Of a stretch of 64,000 bases of DNA, positions 1 through 8,957 are shown one piece after another. A model generated the notes under the pieces. It searched no databases and was not told where the DNA came from. It saw only the letters and a program-made list of their open reading frames with translations. Source of the stretch: Gaiellasilicea sp037721555 (lineage in GTDB: Bacteria > Actinomycetota > Thermoleophilia > Gaiellales > Gaiellaceae); assembly GCA_037721555.1 (NCBI GenBank), contig JBBJOI010000011.1:31895-95894 (forward strand), written 5' to 3'. A program made the translations under genes and the position numbers. Positions within the stretch are counted from its first letter, which is position 1, and every line of letters begins with the position of its first letter.

Positions 1-2592
1 CGGCGCCGACGAGAGGAGCGAGTACGGCATGTAGTGGAAGCGGCCGCCGGTCCACTCGCCGCCGCGGTAGGTGCTGCTGCCCACGTACTCGAACTCGTTG
101 TCGTCGGGGTCGACGGTCAGGGTCTTGAGCTCGTTCGGGAAGTTCGGGTCGGAAATGGTGATTCGCCACGGCTTGCTCGACGAGTCCCATGCAATCGGGA
201 GGATGCAGTGGGGCGCGCCGCTGAAGTCGTAGTTCTGCGCGATGCAGATGACTGGGTGGTTGCCACGGTTGAACTCGTCGCGCGTGTTGTTGAACACGTC
301 GACGGGATCGTGCGTGTTGCCGGTGAGGAACTCCCCGACGAACCACCAGATTGGGCCTGCGCCGACCTGGTAGCAGTGGCGGACGTTCACTTCGGGCCGC
401 ACGACGTTCCAGTCCGTAAAGCGATCGAGCGGCATGGAGAACAGGCTCCGGCCCTTGCGCGAGTAGATCGCCTCAAGGCTCATCCCGAAGCAGTTACCGC
501 TCTCCGCGATGTCCTGGACGACCAGCTCGAAGAACGCCTTGTCGAGCCAGTCCGTCACGTCCCACCACTCGGTGTCGCTGTCGACATCGGAGTACGCGGC
601 GGCGTACTGCTGGTAGGTGATGTCGTCGGTGCCCTGGTTCCTGACGCCCCAGAACTTCTCGACGTCGGTCAGCGTCGCCAGGTCGACGAGGGGGTGCACC
701 GCCGCGGTGATCGAGTTGATCTTCCCGAACCCCCCGGAGTTGAGGACGCCGCCGCTCTCGGTGAGGCCCCAGCCGTTCGAGGCGTCGAGCACCTTCGTCC
801 AGGTGCCGAGGTGGTCGTCGGCGCCGGGGTCGGCCTCCCAGACGTCGATCGTCAGCGTGACTGTCTTCGCCGCGTTCGGCGTGATCACGACGGGGATCGT
901 GAAGTCGACGTCGACGATGTTGTCGCCGCCCCAGTCGCCGCTCGATGGGCGCCGCGCGTCGTAGACGACGTGCGGGCCGTCGTAGACCTTGATGTACGTG
1001 TAAATGTCGTTCTGGCCCATCAGCCAGCCTTCGCTCTCCTGCGCGTTGATCCGGCCGATGAAGAGGCGGAAGGGACGCGCCACGACGATCGACGCGGCGC
1101 CCCCGTACCAGAGGAGGCTCCCGTTCTGGAACGTGTTGAAGCGCCCGCCGCCGACGCCGGGGATGTCCTGCTCGTCGGAGGTCGGGAAGCCGAGCTCACC
1201 CGCTGGGCCGCGCAGGTCGCGGTAGCGCTGGCGGATGTCGCCGTGCACCTCGTGTGCGCCGGTAGCCGAGCTCCAGTAGATCGTGCAGCGCTCGAACTCG
1301 GAATGCTTGCCGATGGTCGCGAAATGGTTCCCGCGGCTGCTCGGCGCCGAGGTCCGCGTCCGCACGTCGGTCTCGTTCGAGATCGGGAAGCCCCATGTGC
1401 CGGACCCGCCGGTGGCGAGGTACTTCGCGAGGATCGCGCCGCGCACCTCGTGCGCGTTCGGCTGCCCGGTCTTGTGGTACATCCGCCCGCCCTGGAACTC
1501 CTGCTCGCGGCCGCCCGGGATCCCCCGCTCCTGCCCGAGCGGGAAGCCGATCGCGCGGGCCTCGCCCAGCGCCTCGTAGTCGAGATAGATCTGCCCGAGC
1601 ACGACGACCGCACCGGTTGCCGGAAACCAGTAGATCGCGCCCTTCGAGAACACGCTCTTTCGTCCGGCGCTGTGCGTCGAGGGGACTTCGTCGCTGACGA
1701 GGTAGCCCAGCGCCCACGGAATCCGGAGGGATCGGAACAGCTCGTAGATTGCGCCGTGCAGCTCGAACGCCGACCCGACCGAGTCGTGGTACATCAGCGC
1801 GCCGCGGTCGTAGTGCTGGAGGTACGCCCCGCTCCGCCACTGATAGGAGATCGCCCCTGTCGGCTCGCCGAGGTCTAGCCGCTGCCGCAGCGTCTCCAGC
1901 TTGTGCGTGATGAACCACTCGGGGTGCGAGCGTCGCTCGTCGAGCTTCGCCTCGAGCGCATCCGGGATGCCCGCGAGCAGCCTGATGGCCGCGAGCCGTC
2001 CGTCGAGGTGGTCGCGCGCCCCGTCGACCCAGGTGCCGACGAACAGCTCGTATCCCGCGAGCTCGTCGATCTTGCCCCACCAGAAGGCGCGGACGGACAC
2101 GATCTGCTCATCGACGAAGAGCGCGACCGTGTCGATGTCGTAGACGAGGTCCGCGACGTACCAGACACCCGGCTTCAGCCCTGCCGGCGCGAACCGCGTG
2201 CTCGCGGCGCGCCACCCGTGTGCTTCGGGCGCGACGGACGCGACGAGGTCGAACTCGCCCGAGCCTCGCGGCACGAGGAAGAGCGCGAACGGCAGCCGGT
2301 TCGACTCGACGAGGTTCGCGCGCGCGGTGATCGGCCCGTTCGCCCGGAACATGACCCGCACGGTGAACTGCCGCCGGTCGAGCTCGAGCTCGCCGATGTC
2401 GACGACGCCGCGCCCCGACGTGCCTAGGTCTAGCGCCTCCGGGAAGTCGCCGGCGACCGTGACCCCGGGACCGGCGACCTCCGCCGCGTCCACGAACGAC
2501 AATGGGACTGAACCGTCGGAATTCGTGACGGCGGTGTCGTCGAGCGTGTAGTCGAGAAGCGTGGTCGGCGTGGCCGGAGTATCCAAGGCCAT
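1..2592 (-). CDS. Large multidomain LamG / LGFP-repeat protein with cysteine-peptidase-like region (3'-truncated by window edge)
   Basis: An open frame of 864 codons runs from ATG at 2592 to the window edge with no stop, so the C-terminus is missing. Residues ~25-200 read as a LamG/concanavalin-like beta domain. Residues ~275-490 hold several LGFP-type repeats (seen as GFPLGQE, WGFPISNE, LGFPTSDE), a module known from actinobacterial cell-surface proteins. Residues ~505-590 look C2-like (LFIGRINAQESEGW start). The last part has GNCFGMS (Cys ~699), PHCILP (His ~794) and SDPNFP (Asp ~814), the order of a papain/C39-type catalytic triad. No signal peptide is visible at the N-terminus, which is odd for an LGFP protein. 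Domains are seen in the sequence; the peptidase role is inferred. Confidence 0.8.
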   Translation of the reverse strand, partial: MALDTPATPTTLLDYTLDDTAVTNSDGSVPLSFVDAAEVAGPGVTVAGDFPEALDLGTSGRGVVDIGELELDRRQFTVRVMFRANGPITARANLVESNRLPFALFLVPRGSGEFDLVASVAPEAHGWRAASTRFAPAGLKPGVWYVADLVYDIDTVALFVDEQIVSVRAFWWGKIDELAGYELFVGTWVDGARDHLDGRLAAIRLLAGIPDALEAKLDERRSHPEWFITHKLETLRQRLDLGEPTGAISYQWRSGAYLQHYDRGALMYHDSVGSAFELHGAIYELFRSLRIPWALGYLVSDEVPSTHSAGRKSVFSKGAIYWFPATGAVVVLGQIYLDYEALGEARAIGFPLGQERGIPGGREQEFQGGRMYHKTGQPNAHEVRGAILAKYLATGGSGTWGFPISNETDVRTRTSAPSSRGNHFATIGKHSEFERCTIYWSSATGAHEVHGDIRQRYRDLRGPAGELGFPTSDEQDIPGVGGGRFNTFQNGSLLWYGGAASIVVARPFRLFIGRINAQESEGWLMGQNDIYTYIKVYDGPHVVYDARRPSSGDWGGDNIVDVDFTIPVVITPNAAKTVTLTIDVWEADPGADDHLGTWTKVLDASNGWGLTESGGVLNSGGFGKINSITAAVHPLVDLATLTDVEKFWGVRNQGTDDITYQQYAAAYSDVDSDTEWWDVTDWLDKAFFELVVQDIAESGNCFGMSLEAIYSRKGRSLFSMPLDRFTDWNVVRPEVNVRHCYQVGAGPIWWFVGEFLTGNTHDPVDVFNNTRDEFNRGNHPVICIAQNYDFSGAPHCILPIAWDSSSKPWRITISDPNFPNELKTLTVDPDDNEFEYVGSSTYRGGEWTGGRFHYMPYSLLSSAP

Positions 2593-3540
2593 CGTAGGCA
2601 ATGCAAGGCGGGTGGAACCGCGAATGTCCCACCTGTGCGATGGCCGACGCGAACTTTCGCCGAGCCGGTTGCGCTTTCAGTCCGGCGCACAGTTCGCGCA
2701 CACTGGGGTACGTGTCACGGCCGCAGCCGCCCAAGGGCACGCCGTGGCGTTGGTGGTTCGACAAGAACGACGTCTCGAGACCTCGCGCGAGCTGCCCAGC
2801 AAGCGCTTCAACACGAGGTTCGCGTGAGAGCCGATGCCGGCGCGCAAGCGGCGGACGACCAGGCGTCGCCCAGACTCCAGCCGTCGCCCGGTAAGACAAC
2901 GCGCTATCCCGCGCTGATCCCGCAGGATGCCGCCGGAAGCTCCCGCGGGTACCCGCGAATCTCCGCAACACAGGATTAGAAAGAGCCTGCTCAAGGCGGG
3001 AACTCCCGCCCATTCCCGACGTGGCCGTGGACATCGGTCATCCTCGCCGATGCACCCGACGTCGAGACCGCGATGTCGCTTTGCGACATCATTCGATCCA
3101 CCAAGCTCCCAAACGGCCACCGACTCTGGCGATACGTGAAGATCGAGGCGCGCATCGGCACGCGGCTTTTCTTCGGCAACGACTGATGCTGCGCGCTCCA
3201 GAGCAGGCACGCGCGGACTGCGCCCCCGCCGGTCAGATGTCCTTCCTCGACCGGCGGCGGAGGTACGCGAAGCTGCCCAGAGCGCCTCGGCAGCCCTTGT
3301 TGCGCCACCACAAGGGGTCACCGCAAGAAGCAGCCCTTCAAGCCGCTTTGGTGCACGATGGGGAACGAAGCGGCACACAGCTCACCCTCGGCGCTGTCCT
3401 CCGTCGTCCGTCCCAGCCGCGCGAGCCGCAGCCGCCGCCTTAGACCCACTTGAGTCCGGCCCGCTGACGTGTGTGCGGACCGTCGACCGGGAGTGGAGTC
3501 CTCGTTCGCTCGCGCAGGCCGAAAGACCCAGTATCCGCGT
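2593..3540. other. Gene-poor stretch containing an orphan island-arm repeat
   Basis: I see no convincing gene in these ~950 bases. The open frames are arginine-rich and overlap on both strands. The only recognisable structure is the inverted copy of the island right-arm repeat at 2903-3020, listed separately. Confidence 0.5.
2903..3020 (-). repeat. Orphan right-arm repeat of the tRNA-Asp islands
   Basis: Read on the minus strand, this ~118-bp stretch aligns with the segments to the right of att copies 1 (38290-38412) and 2 (44665-44792). They share GGCGGGA..TCCCGCC, 'GAGCAGG', 'GGGAGC.TCCGGCG' and the closing pair of direct repeats GCGGGATcagCGCGGGAT (2906-2923). The tRNA-Asp fragment expected ~115 bp away is absent. 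It therefore looks like a broken or rearranged remnant of an old island boundary, in opposite orientation to the four copies at 38-62 kb. Confidence 0.6.
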
Positions 3541-3969
3541 CTAAGAGTTGACGGGATCGTCGATCTTGTCCAGCGCAGCGGCGGCGACGCTTACCCCCAC
3601 TGAACCTATCGTCAGGGCCGCGCCAAGGGTGGCTACCCACAACGGAAGGGTGCCAGGCTTCCTGCCTAGCGCCGGCGTCATGACAATCTCGTAGAGACAG
3701 ATCATGACTACGGCTAGCACGACGAGCAAGGCGCAGGTGGCCCCGACAAGGATCCGCGACCCAAGCCGACCGATTGCGCTATCGCGGTCGGTCATCTGGG
3801 CTCGAAGCACCAGGACTGCCACGGCGACGATCGGGAGCGCTGATACCCCGGTGATCGTCAGCAGCTTGTCCCAGTAGCTGCTCGGCAAGGTCTTCCCGTC
3901 AAGAGCGGAAGCCAAGATTGCTCCGGCGATCACGCTAGCTGGGAGTGCGATGCAAGCAAGAATGGCCAA
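3541..3969 (-). CDS. Small four-helix integral membrane protein
   Basis: A 142-aa protein with four clear hydrophobic segments (about residues 1-21, 38-55, 72-95 and 108-130) and short charged loops, ending KIDDPVNS. Codon use looks coding (third-position G/C). There is no catalytic motif and I do not recognise the family. It stands alone, with ~300 bases of non-coding sequence on its 5' side. A membrane location is sound; function is unknown. Confidence 0.7.
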   Translation of the reverse strand: MAILACIALPASVIAGAILASALDGKTLPSSYWDKLLTITGVSALPIVAVAVLVLRAQMTDRDSAIGRLGSRILVGATCALLVVLAVVMICLYEIVMTPALGRKPGTLPLWVATLGAALTIGSVGVSVAAAALDKIDDPVNS

Positions 3970-4284
3970 CAGCTTGCGTTCATTCGGATCAAGGACGCGC
4001 TTCCCGATCTCGCGACTCTAACCAGATACGCCACTTCGTTACAAGGCCGGTGCCTATCCCCACTACGGGGGAGCTTATGCAGCCTCGGCGCGTCGTCCCG
4101 GCTTTGTCCCGCGCGTCGCCCGCCACCTTCGGGCGGTCTAGTCTCCGCCTGGAAGGGGGGGTTCGACAGTTCGAGTCCGCCGGAGGGCTTGCGGTCTTCG
4201 CCACTCACACAAGCGCGAGACGCAGAGCGTCGACGACGCGTTCGCTACGCGGTCCAACGCCGACGCGCGGGCAGCTTCGCCCGG
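3970..4284. other. Intergenic, no gene seen
   Basis: There is no supportable open frame. On the minus strand around 4040-4080 a short sequence resembles the 5' half of a tRNA (GCACCGGCCTTGTAA, like a tRNA-Thr anticodon arm), but the D-arm is incomplete and no T-arm follows. It is not called as an RNA gene. Confidence 0.4.
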
Positions 4285-5364
4285 CTACGCAGACTCGCCC
4301 TTGCCCGCCTCGGCGTCCGCCTCTCCGGCCGTGGCCTCGCTCGCGGCCTTGAGCGGCTCCTCCGACGGCGGGACGACACGCATCTCCGGCTTCGCCTCCT
4401 GGAGGATGTGCCGCGGCGCGCGGCCGACGCGGTCGCCGAGTGCCTCCTCGCGCTCGCGCACGATCCGCCCGGCGATCTGCTCGACAGAGGTCGTTATCCA
4501 CAAATCGGTAGGCGTCCCCTCGCGGTAGTCGGCCTCGCCGATCGCGTGGACGCGGCCGTCCTCCAAGAGACCGCGCACCTGGAGGAACTCGTCCTTCGAC
4601 TGCGGCTTGAAGACGGCACAGGTCTTGCCGTCGTACTGCGTGACGACCGAGAAGACCGGGACGTCGCTCGGGCCGTCGGCGATGTAGATCATGTTCTCGA
4701 ACGGGATCCGGCGGTCCTCCGGCTCCATCCGCGCATTGACGTCGATCTTGTCGGGGTGCTTGTTCGCGCCCTTGTTGATCTCGAACACGGCGCGCGTCTT
4801 CGTCGTGTTGTCAATGACGTAGCCGATGTCCTTGAGCTCCGGCTCGGGCAGCGTCTGCTGCTCGCTGGCGGTCAGGAAGCCCGGCCGGGCGACCTGCTCG
4901 ACGAACTCGCAGGCCCAGACGTCGTCGGCGTGCTCGGCGATCGCGCTGCCGAGGATGATCTCCCGGAGGCCCGTCGAGATGATGTAGTGCTCGACGGTGA
5001 TCCCGTGCTTGGCGAAGACCGGGCTGTCGGCGACGAGCTGCTTCACGCGCGGGAAGAACCCCGGCAGGCCGGGGTAGAACTCGAGCTCGGCGCCGAAGCT
5101 GCGCAGGAGCTTGTTGTTCAATCCGGCGAAGGGGCCTTCGCGGACGTAGGTCAGGATGTGGTTCAGGTAGACCGTGTCCGGCGAGACGCGCGCGAGACCG
5201 TGCTCCTTCTGGAACGCCGGCAGCGCCTTGACCTCGGCCCAGAACAGCGCCTCGTCAACGTCGAAGTGTCGAAAGAGGGGCTTCTGCATGTAGTCCGGGA
5301 TCAGGGTCTTGTCGAAGTCCCAGATCACGGCGATCTCCGTCTGCGGGAAGACCCGTGTCGTCAT
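4285..5364 (-). CDS. HAD-superfamily phosphatase
   Basis: A 359-aa protein that opens with the HAD motif I, DFDKTL (residues ~16-21), whose first Asp is the phosphorylated nucleophile. Motif II is STGLRE (~130), a Lys-rich helix (NKGANK) suits motif III, and ADGPSDVPVF supplies the acidic Mg2+-binding motif IV. A large cap follows motif I (FRHFDVDEALFW onward). The C-terminal ~45 residues are Ala/Glu-rich and probably disordered. The ATG start places motif I at the usual distance from the N-terminus. A cytoplasmic Mg-dependent phosphohydrolase is expected; the substrate cannot be told. Confidence 0.85.
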   Translation of the reverse strand: MTTRVFPQTEIAVIWDFDKTLIPDYMQKPLFRHFDVDEALFWAEVKALPAFQKEHGLARVSPDTVYLNHILTYVREGPFAGLNNKLLRSFGAELEFYPGLPGFFPRVKQLVADSPVFAKHGITVEHYIISTGLREIILGSAIAEHADDVWACEFVEQVARPGFLTASEQQTLPEPELKDIGYVIDNTTKTRAVFEINKGANKHPDKIDVNARMEPEDRRIPFENMIYIADGPSDVPVFSVVTQYDGKTCAVFKPQSKDEFLQVRGLLEDGRVHAIGEADYREGTPTDLWITTSVEQIAGRIVREREEALGDRVGRAPRHILQEAKPEMRVVPPSEEPLKAASEATAGEADAEAGKGESA

Positions 5365-5392
5365 GTCGATGAAGGATAGTTCGGGTCGCCCG

Positions 5393-5746
5393 ATGGTTCA
5401 GGAGCGGCTCGAGACCCCCAACCCCTGCGGCGCCGAACCGGCCGCGTCCCCCGCCGGGGCGGTGTACGGTCGCGCGGTGCCCGCGCCCGCCACGCCGCCG
5501 GCGCCAGCGACCACTTTCCGCCGGCCACGCTTCGAGGCCCAGCTGTTTGGCGGCCGGGCCAGCGGCTGGAAGGTGGAGCTGCTCGACCTGGCCGCCGAGA
5601 TCGCCGTCTACCTCGACGGCCGCCGCGTCGTCGTCGTCGACGGTGCGCTCGCCAACCGCGTCGAGCACGGCGAGCTGATGGGCGTCTACCGGCTGGTCGA
5701 CCCGTCCGGGCCCGAGACGCGCTACGTCGGCACCGCCTGGTCGTAG
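5393..5746 (+). CDS. Small hypothetical protein divergent from the HAD gene
   Basis: The last ~75 codons (from FRRPRFEAQLFGG to YVGTAWS) have typical coding composition: a compact alternating beta pattern with a GWKVELLDLAAEIAVYL core. The first ~40 residues are Pro/Ala-rich and less certain, so the true start may be GTG at 5462 or 5477 rather than ATG 5393. It is read divergently from the HAD gene at 5364. I do not recognise the family. Confidence 0.5.
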   Translation: MVQERLETPNPCGAEPAASPAGAVYGRAVPAPATPPAPATTFRRPRFEAQLFGGRASGWKVELLDLAAEIAVYLDGRRVVVVDGALANRVEHGELMGVYRLVDPSGPETRYVGTAWS

Positions 5747-5779
5747 CCGCAGCGGCTGACCGCGCGCCGCGCCCGTCAC

Positions 5780-7252
5780 CTACGGCGTCCCGACCCTCTC
5801 CCAAGCGTCGGCGCGAGCACGTCCGAGCGCCTCGAAGTCGTAGTCGAGGATCGGCAGCCGTAGCTTGGCCAGCTCGAGGTCGATCTCGCGCTCGACCCAA
5901 TCGGGCTTAGCCAGCGCGACGACCTCGTCGAGGCGGTCCGCGGCGCGGCGGTCGAACGCGGCCAGCGGCTTGTCCGCGTCGACGGCGGCGGCGACGTCGG
6001 CGAGCAGCAACAGGTTGACGAGCGCGACCGTGCCGGCCTCGCGCCACAGCGGGCTCGTGCCGAACGACGTCCGCGACAGGAGGACGTCGATCACGGCGAC
6101 GTCGTGCACGTCGTGCCCGAGCGCCTCGGAGAGCACCGCGTCCCGCCGCTTCGGGTCGAGCTCGCGCAGCCGCTTGAGCTGCTCGAGCCCCTCCCGCGCC
6201 CGCGACTCGATTGCGGCGACCATGCGCGCCCCCTGCGGCGGGATCGCCGCCTTGACCTGCACGTGCAGGGCGATGTTCTCCGCCGGCGAGTAGACGAGCA
6301 GGTCGATTTCGCCCTCGCCCCAGTCGAAGTTGCGGATGATCTCGACGCCCGGCAGCCGCGCCAGAACCGCCGCCGCCTGGTCGATCAGCATCGGCTCCAT
6401 CTCCTTGGAGACGAGGTCGTCGAACCGCTTGCGATCGAGGCGGTTCAAGACGAATAGCACGTTCCGCGCCAGCATGAACAGCCGGATCAGGTCGCCGTTG
6501 AAGATGTAGCTGTCACTGAGGCGCGTAAACGGCGGCAGGAAGCCGTCGCCGGCGTGCTTAGTCCGTCGCGCGTCCGGGCGCAGGTCGAGCGTGTAGATCT
6601 CGAGCAGCTTTTCGACCTGTGACGCCGGGAGGCCCGAGAGCTTGGCGAGAACGCCGACGAGGAAGTCGGCGCGCCAGTTGACGCTGATCCACTCGAAGAG
6701 CTCGTGCTCGACCGCCTCGTCGACGTCGCCCGCCTCCACACGGCGCAGGGCGCGCGCGAGCCCGCGGCAGATGTCGCCGATGGCGTAGACGGCGGCGCGG
6801 AAGCGGCCGAACTCGGCGTTGTCGACGCCGACGGCCGCGCGCATGCCGGCGTCGGTCAACAGCGGCGGCTCGATCAGCGCCCGCTCGTAGAAGGCGTACA
6901 GCTGGTCGTGGAGGACGAAGAGGTCGGCGCCGAAGGTCGGAGCAGTCGCCGCGAGCGCGTCGAAGCGCGCGTCGAGCGCCGCGGGCGGGGCCGCGATGCC
7001 GAACGGGCCGCCGAACTCCGTCAGCATGATGTCGCGAGCCTCGTCCGCGGCGAACTCCGCCGACGCGTGCCGCAACGTGAAGCCGCGGGCGCGGTCGCCG
7101 CTGACGGCGTAGTGGTCGCGGTGGATCTCCGGCATGAGCTCGCTGAAGTGGCCGTAGTTCAAGAGCAGGCGCAGCTGCGAGGCGTCGGGGTCGACCTCGT
7201 GGTAGCCCTCGAGGCAGTCGGTCGCGTCGGCGCCGAACGGCTCGACGGCCAT
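5780..7252 (-). CDS. Hypothetical protein with PD-(D/E)xK-like nuclease region
   Basis: A 490-aa protein with a mainly helical N-terminal two thirds and, at ~303-336, the pattern E-x9-GEIDLLV-x11-HVQVKA. Asp317 followed by Gln332-x-Lys334 matches the catalytic D...QxK variant of the PD-(D/E)xK (restriction-endonuclease-like) fold. A helical tail follows. It is preceded 25 bp upstream by the 64-aa gene at 7277-7471 on the same strand, so they are probably one transcript. The motif is visible in the sequence; DNA cleavage is inferred. The full-length family is not recognised. Confidence 0.7.
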   Translation of the reverse strand: MAVEPFGADATDCLEGYHEVDPDASQLRLLLNYGHFSELMPEIHRDHYAVSGDRARGFTLRHASAEFAADEARDIMLTEFGGPFGIAAPPAALDARFDALAATAPTFGADLFVLHDQLYAFYERALIEPPLLTDAGMRAAVGVDNAEFGRFRAAVYAIGDICRGLARALRRVEAGDVDEAVEHELFEWISVNWRADFLVGVLAKLSGLPASQVEKLLEIYTLDLRPDARRTKHAGDGFLPPFTRLSDSYIFNGDLIRLFMLARNVLFVLNRLDRKRFDDLVSKEMEPMLIDQAAAVLARLPGVEIIRNFDWGEGEIDLLVYSPAENIALHVQVKAAIPPQGARMVAAIESRAREGLEQLKRLRELDPKRRDAVLSEALGHDVHDVAVIDVLLSRTSFGTSPLWREAGTVALVNLLLLADVAAAVDADKPLAAFDRRAADRLDEVVALAKPDWVEREIDLELAKLRLPILDYDFEALGRARADAWERVGTP

Positions 7253-7276
7253 TTGCTCGATAAGGCCATTGACGAG

Positions 7277-7471
7277 CTACGACAGGCGCGCGGCGATCAC
7301 GATGCCGCGCTGGGCGGCCTCGACATCGTCGCTGCGGTTCAGCTGCCCGTTGACGAGGACGTGGAACGCGGTCAGCAACGCGCGGACGGGTCGCGCCGTG
7401 ACCGCCGGCAGCCGGCGTACGTGCTCGTCGAGGTCGCGCTCGAGCGCGATCAGCTCGTCTTTGGCGTCCAC
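7277..7471 (-). CDS. Small helical protein, likely first gene of operon with the 490-aa protein
   Basis: A 64-aa, almost entirely alpha-helical, charged protein (starts MDAKDELIALERDL). The GTG start at 7471 is preceded by GGAG at a good distance, and the stop lies 25 bp before the start of the 490-aa nuclease-like gene. It could be a small partner or antitoxin-like protein, but nothing in it identifies a family. Confidence 0.55.
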   Translation of the reverse strand: MDAKDELIALERDLDEHVRRLPAVTARPVRALLTAFHVLVNGQLNRSDDVEAAQRGIVIAARLS

Positions 7472-7519
7472 TGCGAGCTCCGTACCCAGCGCGCGCTGAA
7501 CGCGAGCGCCCTTCCCATC

Positions 7520-7855
7520 CTACCGCCGGCTCTGCCTCGCCGCCTCCCAGGACTCCTTGCGCGCCTCGCCGAGACGCATTGTCGGCTCCCACCCGTATCG
7601 GTCGACCCAGACGCGGTGGAAGGTCCAGATCTGTCGGTCAAGCTCGGCCCGCCGGGCGTGCTTCTCCCAGTCCTCGCCCTTCGGGTGCCCCGTGAGGCGC
7701 AATAGTCCGAGCAGCACGTAGTCGCGCTCGTCGCGTTCCGGCAGGCGGTCGCCGAAGAAGGCAAACGCCGCCTCGGCGGCGCCCATCCACCGCTCGTGGT
7801 GCTCGAGGGCGTCGAAGAAGTCGACGACCTCGACGTAGAGCTCGAGGTCGATCAC
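7520..7855 (-). CDS. Conserved-looking hypothetical protein, 111 aa
   Basis: A soluble acidic/aromatic protein (starts MIDLELYVEVVDFFDAL, ends EARKESWEAARQSRR) rich in Trp, with no membrane segment. The GTG start at 7855 lacks a well-placed ribosome-binding site (AAGGAG sits ~20 bases upstream), so the start is uncertain. It is read towards the 64-aa and 490-aa genes and could belong to the same transcript. Function unknown. Confidence 0.6.
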   Translation of the reverse strand: MIDLELYVEVVDFFDALEHHERWMGAAEAAFAFFGDRLPERDERDYVLLGLLRLTGHPKGEDWEKHARRAELDRQIWTFHRVWVDRYGWEPTMRLGEARKESWEAARQSRR

Positions 7856-7997
7856 GACGTCCAGAGCGCTAGTGCTCCTTATTGCATCCGAGAGGAACCG
7901 AGACTCAGAGCGGCCAACGACGTGTGGTCGACTGCTTGATCTGCCGCGAAGTCGCTCGCGAGGTTGAGGTGCCCGGTGGGGTCATTACGATGTATGG

Positions 7998-8264
7998 ATG
8001 AGCGGCCAGAGCCTTCCCGGTGGGGTGGTGCATGAACTGCCCACGGATCTCCGTGAGGCGCTGCGGACCAACGCGACGGCGCTCGACGCCTGGAACGACA
8101 TCACGCCGTTGGCCCGGAACGAGTTCATCTGCTGGGTCGAGGATGCCAAGCAGGAGACCACCCGAGCGCGCCGGATCCGGCGGACGCAGGAGGAGTTGCA
8201 GGAAGGCCAGCGCCGGCCCTGCTGCTGGCCCGGGTGCAAGCACCGCGACCGCACAGGCAAGTAG
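7998..8264 (+). CDS. YdeI/OmdA-like protein (C-terminal-domain type)
   Basis: An 88-aa protein whose central part (LPTDLREAL...WNDITPLARNEFICW..DAK..ETRARRI...QEEL) matches the YdeI/OmpD-associated 'bacteriocin-protection' family C-terminal pattern: an R/W/AK-rich helical bundle. It ends with CCWPGCKHRD, which holds three cysteines. Family members in E. coli have been linked to peptide resistance, but the molecular role is unclear. The ATG at 7998 gives the expected N-terminus; ATG or GTG codons a few bases upstream are out of frame. Confidence 0.65.
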   Translation: MSGQSLPGGVVHELPTDLREALRTNATALDAWNDITPLARNEFICWVEDAKQETTRARRIRRTQEELQEGQRRPCCWPGCKHRDRTGK

Positions 8265-8957
8265 CTCGGCCCGCGCAGATCGGCTCTCCGCGGTGCTGGC
8301 TGGGCAGTGGCAACAAAGGCGCGAGACCTGTCGCAGTAGCGACGGCCGTCTTCTCGCCCCGGGTCGCCGATCGCTTCGCTGCGTGTCGGACGTCACGGCT
8401 AGGTCGCATCGCCCAGTCACGGCTGCTCTTGCTCGCCGCGGGGGGGCGCGCGCGGAGCACGCGGCGCGGAGCGCCGACCCTTTCCTTGAACTACCAACGA
8501 ACTCGTGCTGTCCGACGAGGCCACCACGCTCCGTTCTTCGCGCCGATAAAAAGAGTTCGAGTCACCTACCCGCATCTTGGTCCGGCGGTCTGTAAGAAGA
8601 CCCCCTTGGTACACCAGCCACCGATCGCCTCCTCAAGAGACCGAGTCGCGCGAGTTCGCCCCAAGCGCGGGCGGCCGATTTTGCGGGTCGAAGTTCACTC
8701 GCGCCGCGAACTCGCCTCTGGCGCAGTTGTCTCATGTGACGACTGATTGGCAAGACGCTCCATACCCCCAAGGGGCGCGGTCGGTGTCGGGGCTAACGCA
8801 GGCTGCAGAGCCTCTGCGTCGTCGAGACGACTTCGATGGCATCCGCTTTCCCGTCGCCTGAAGGCCGGACGTCGCCTGAAGGCCGGACATCGAGGGAGGC
8901 GATGAGTTTCGGCGGCTCGACCGGTTTAAGGAGGACACACCCGAACGGGAGGGCACC
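8265..8957. other. Non-coding stretch with a short tandem duplication
   Basis: No supportable gene in ~690 bases. Near its end lies an exact tandem duplication of an 18-bp unit (8853-8888), followed by the leader of the RibD-like gene. Confidence 0.5.
8853..8888. repeat. Perfect 2 x 18-bp tandem repeat
   Basis: The unit GTCGCCTGAAGGCCGGAC occurs twice back to back, 70 bp upstream of the RibD-like pseudogene. Each unit contains the near-palindrome CCTGAAGG, so it could be a duplicated operator or simply slipped-strand duplication. Confidence 0.8.

Noticed and set aside
34..1878. 614-codon plus-strand open frame
   Set aside because: Arg/Val/Asp-rich antisense shadow of the LGFP gene on the minus strand, which has recognisable domains.
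4010..4180. tRNA-like pieces (GCACCGGCCTTGTAA on minus strand; GTTCGA..TTCGAGTCC on plus strand)
   Set aside because: Pieces are on opposite strands and cannot fold into one cloverleaf.
8540..8600. Possible T-arm (AGTTCGAGTC) of a fifth tRNA fragment
   Set aside because: Flanking bases do not form a T-stem and no arm repeats lie at 115 or 175 bp.
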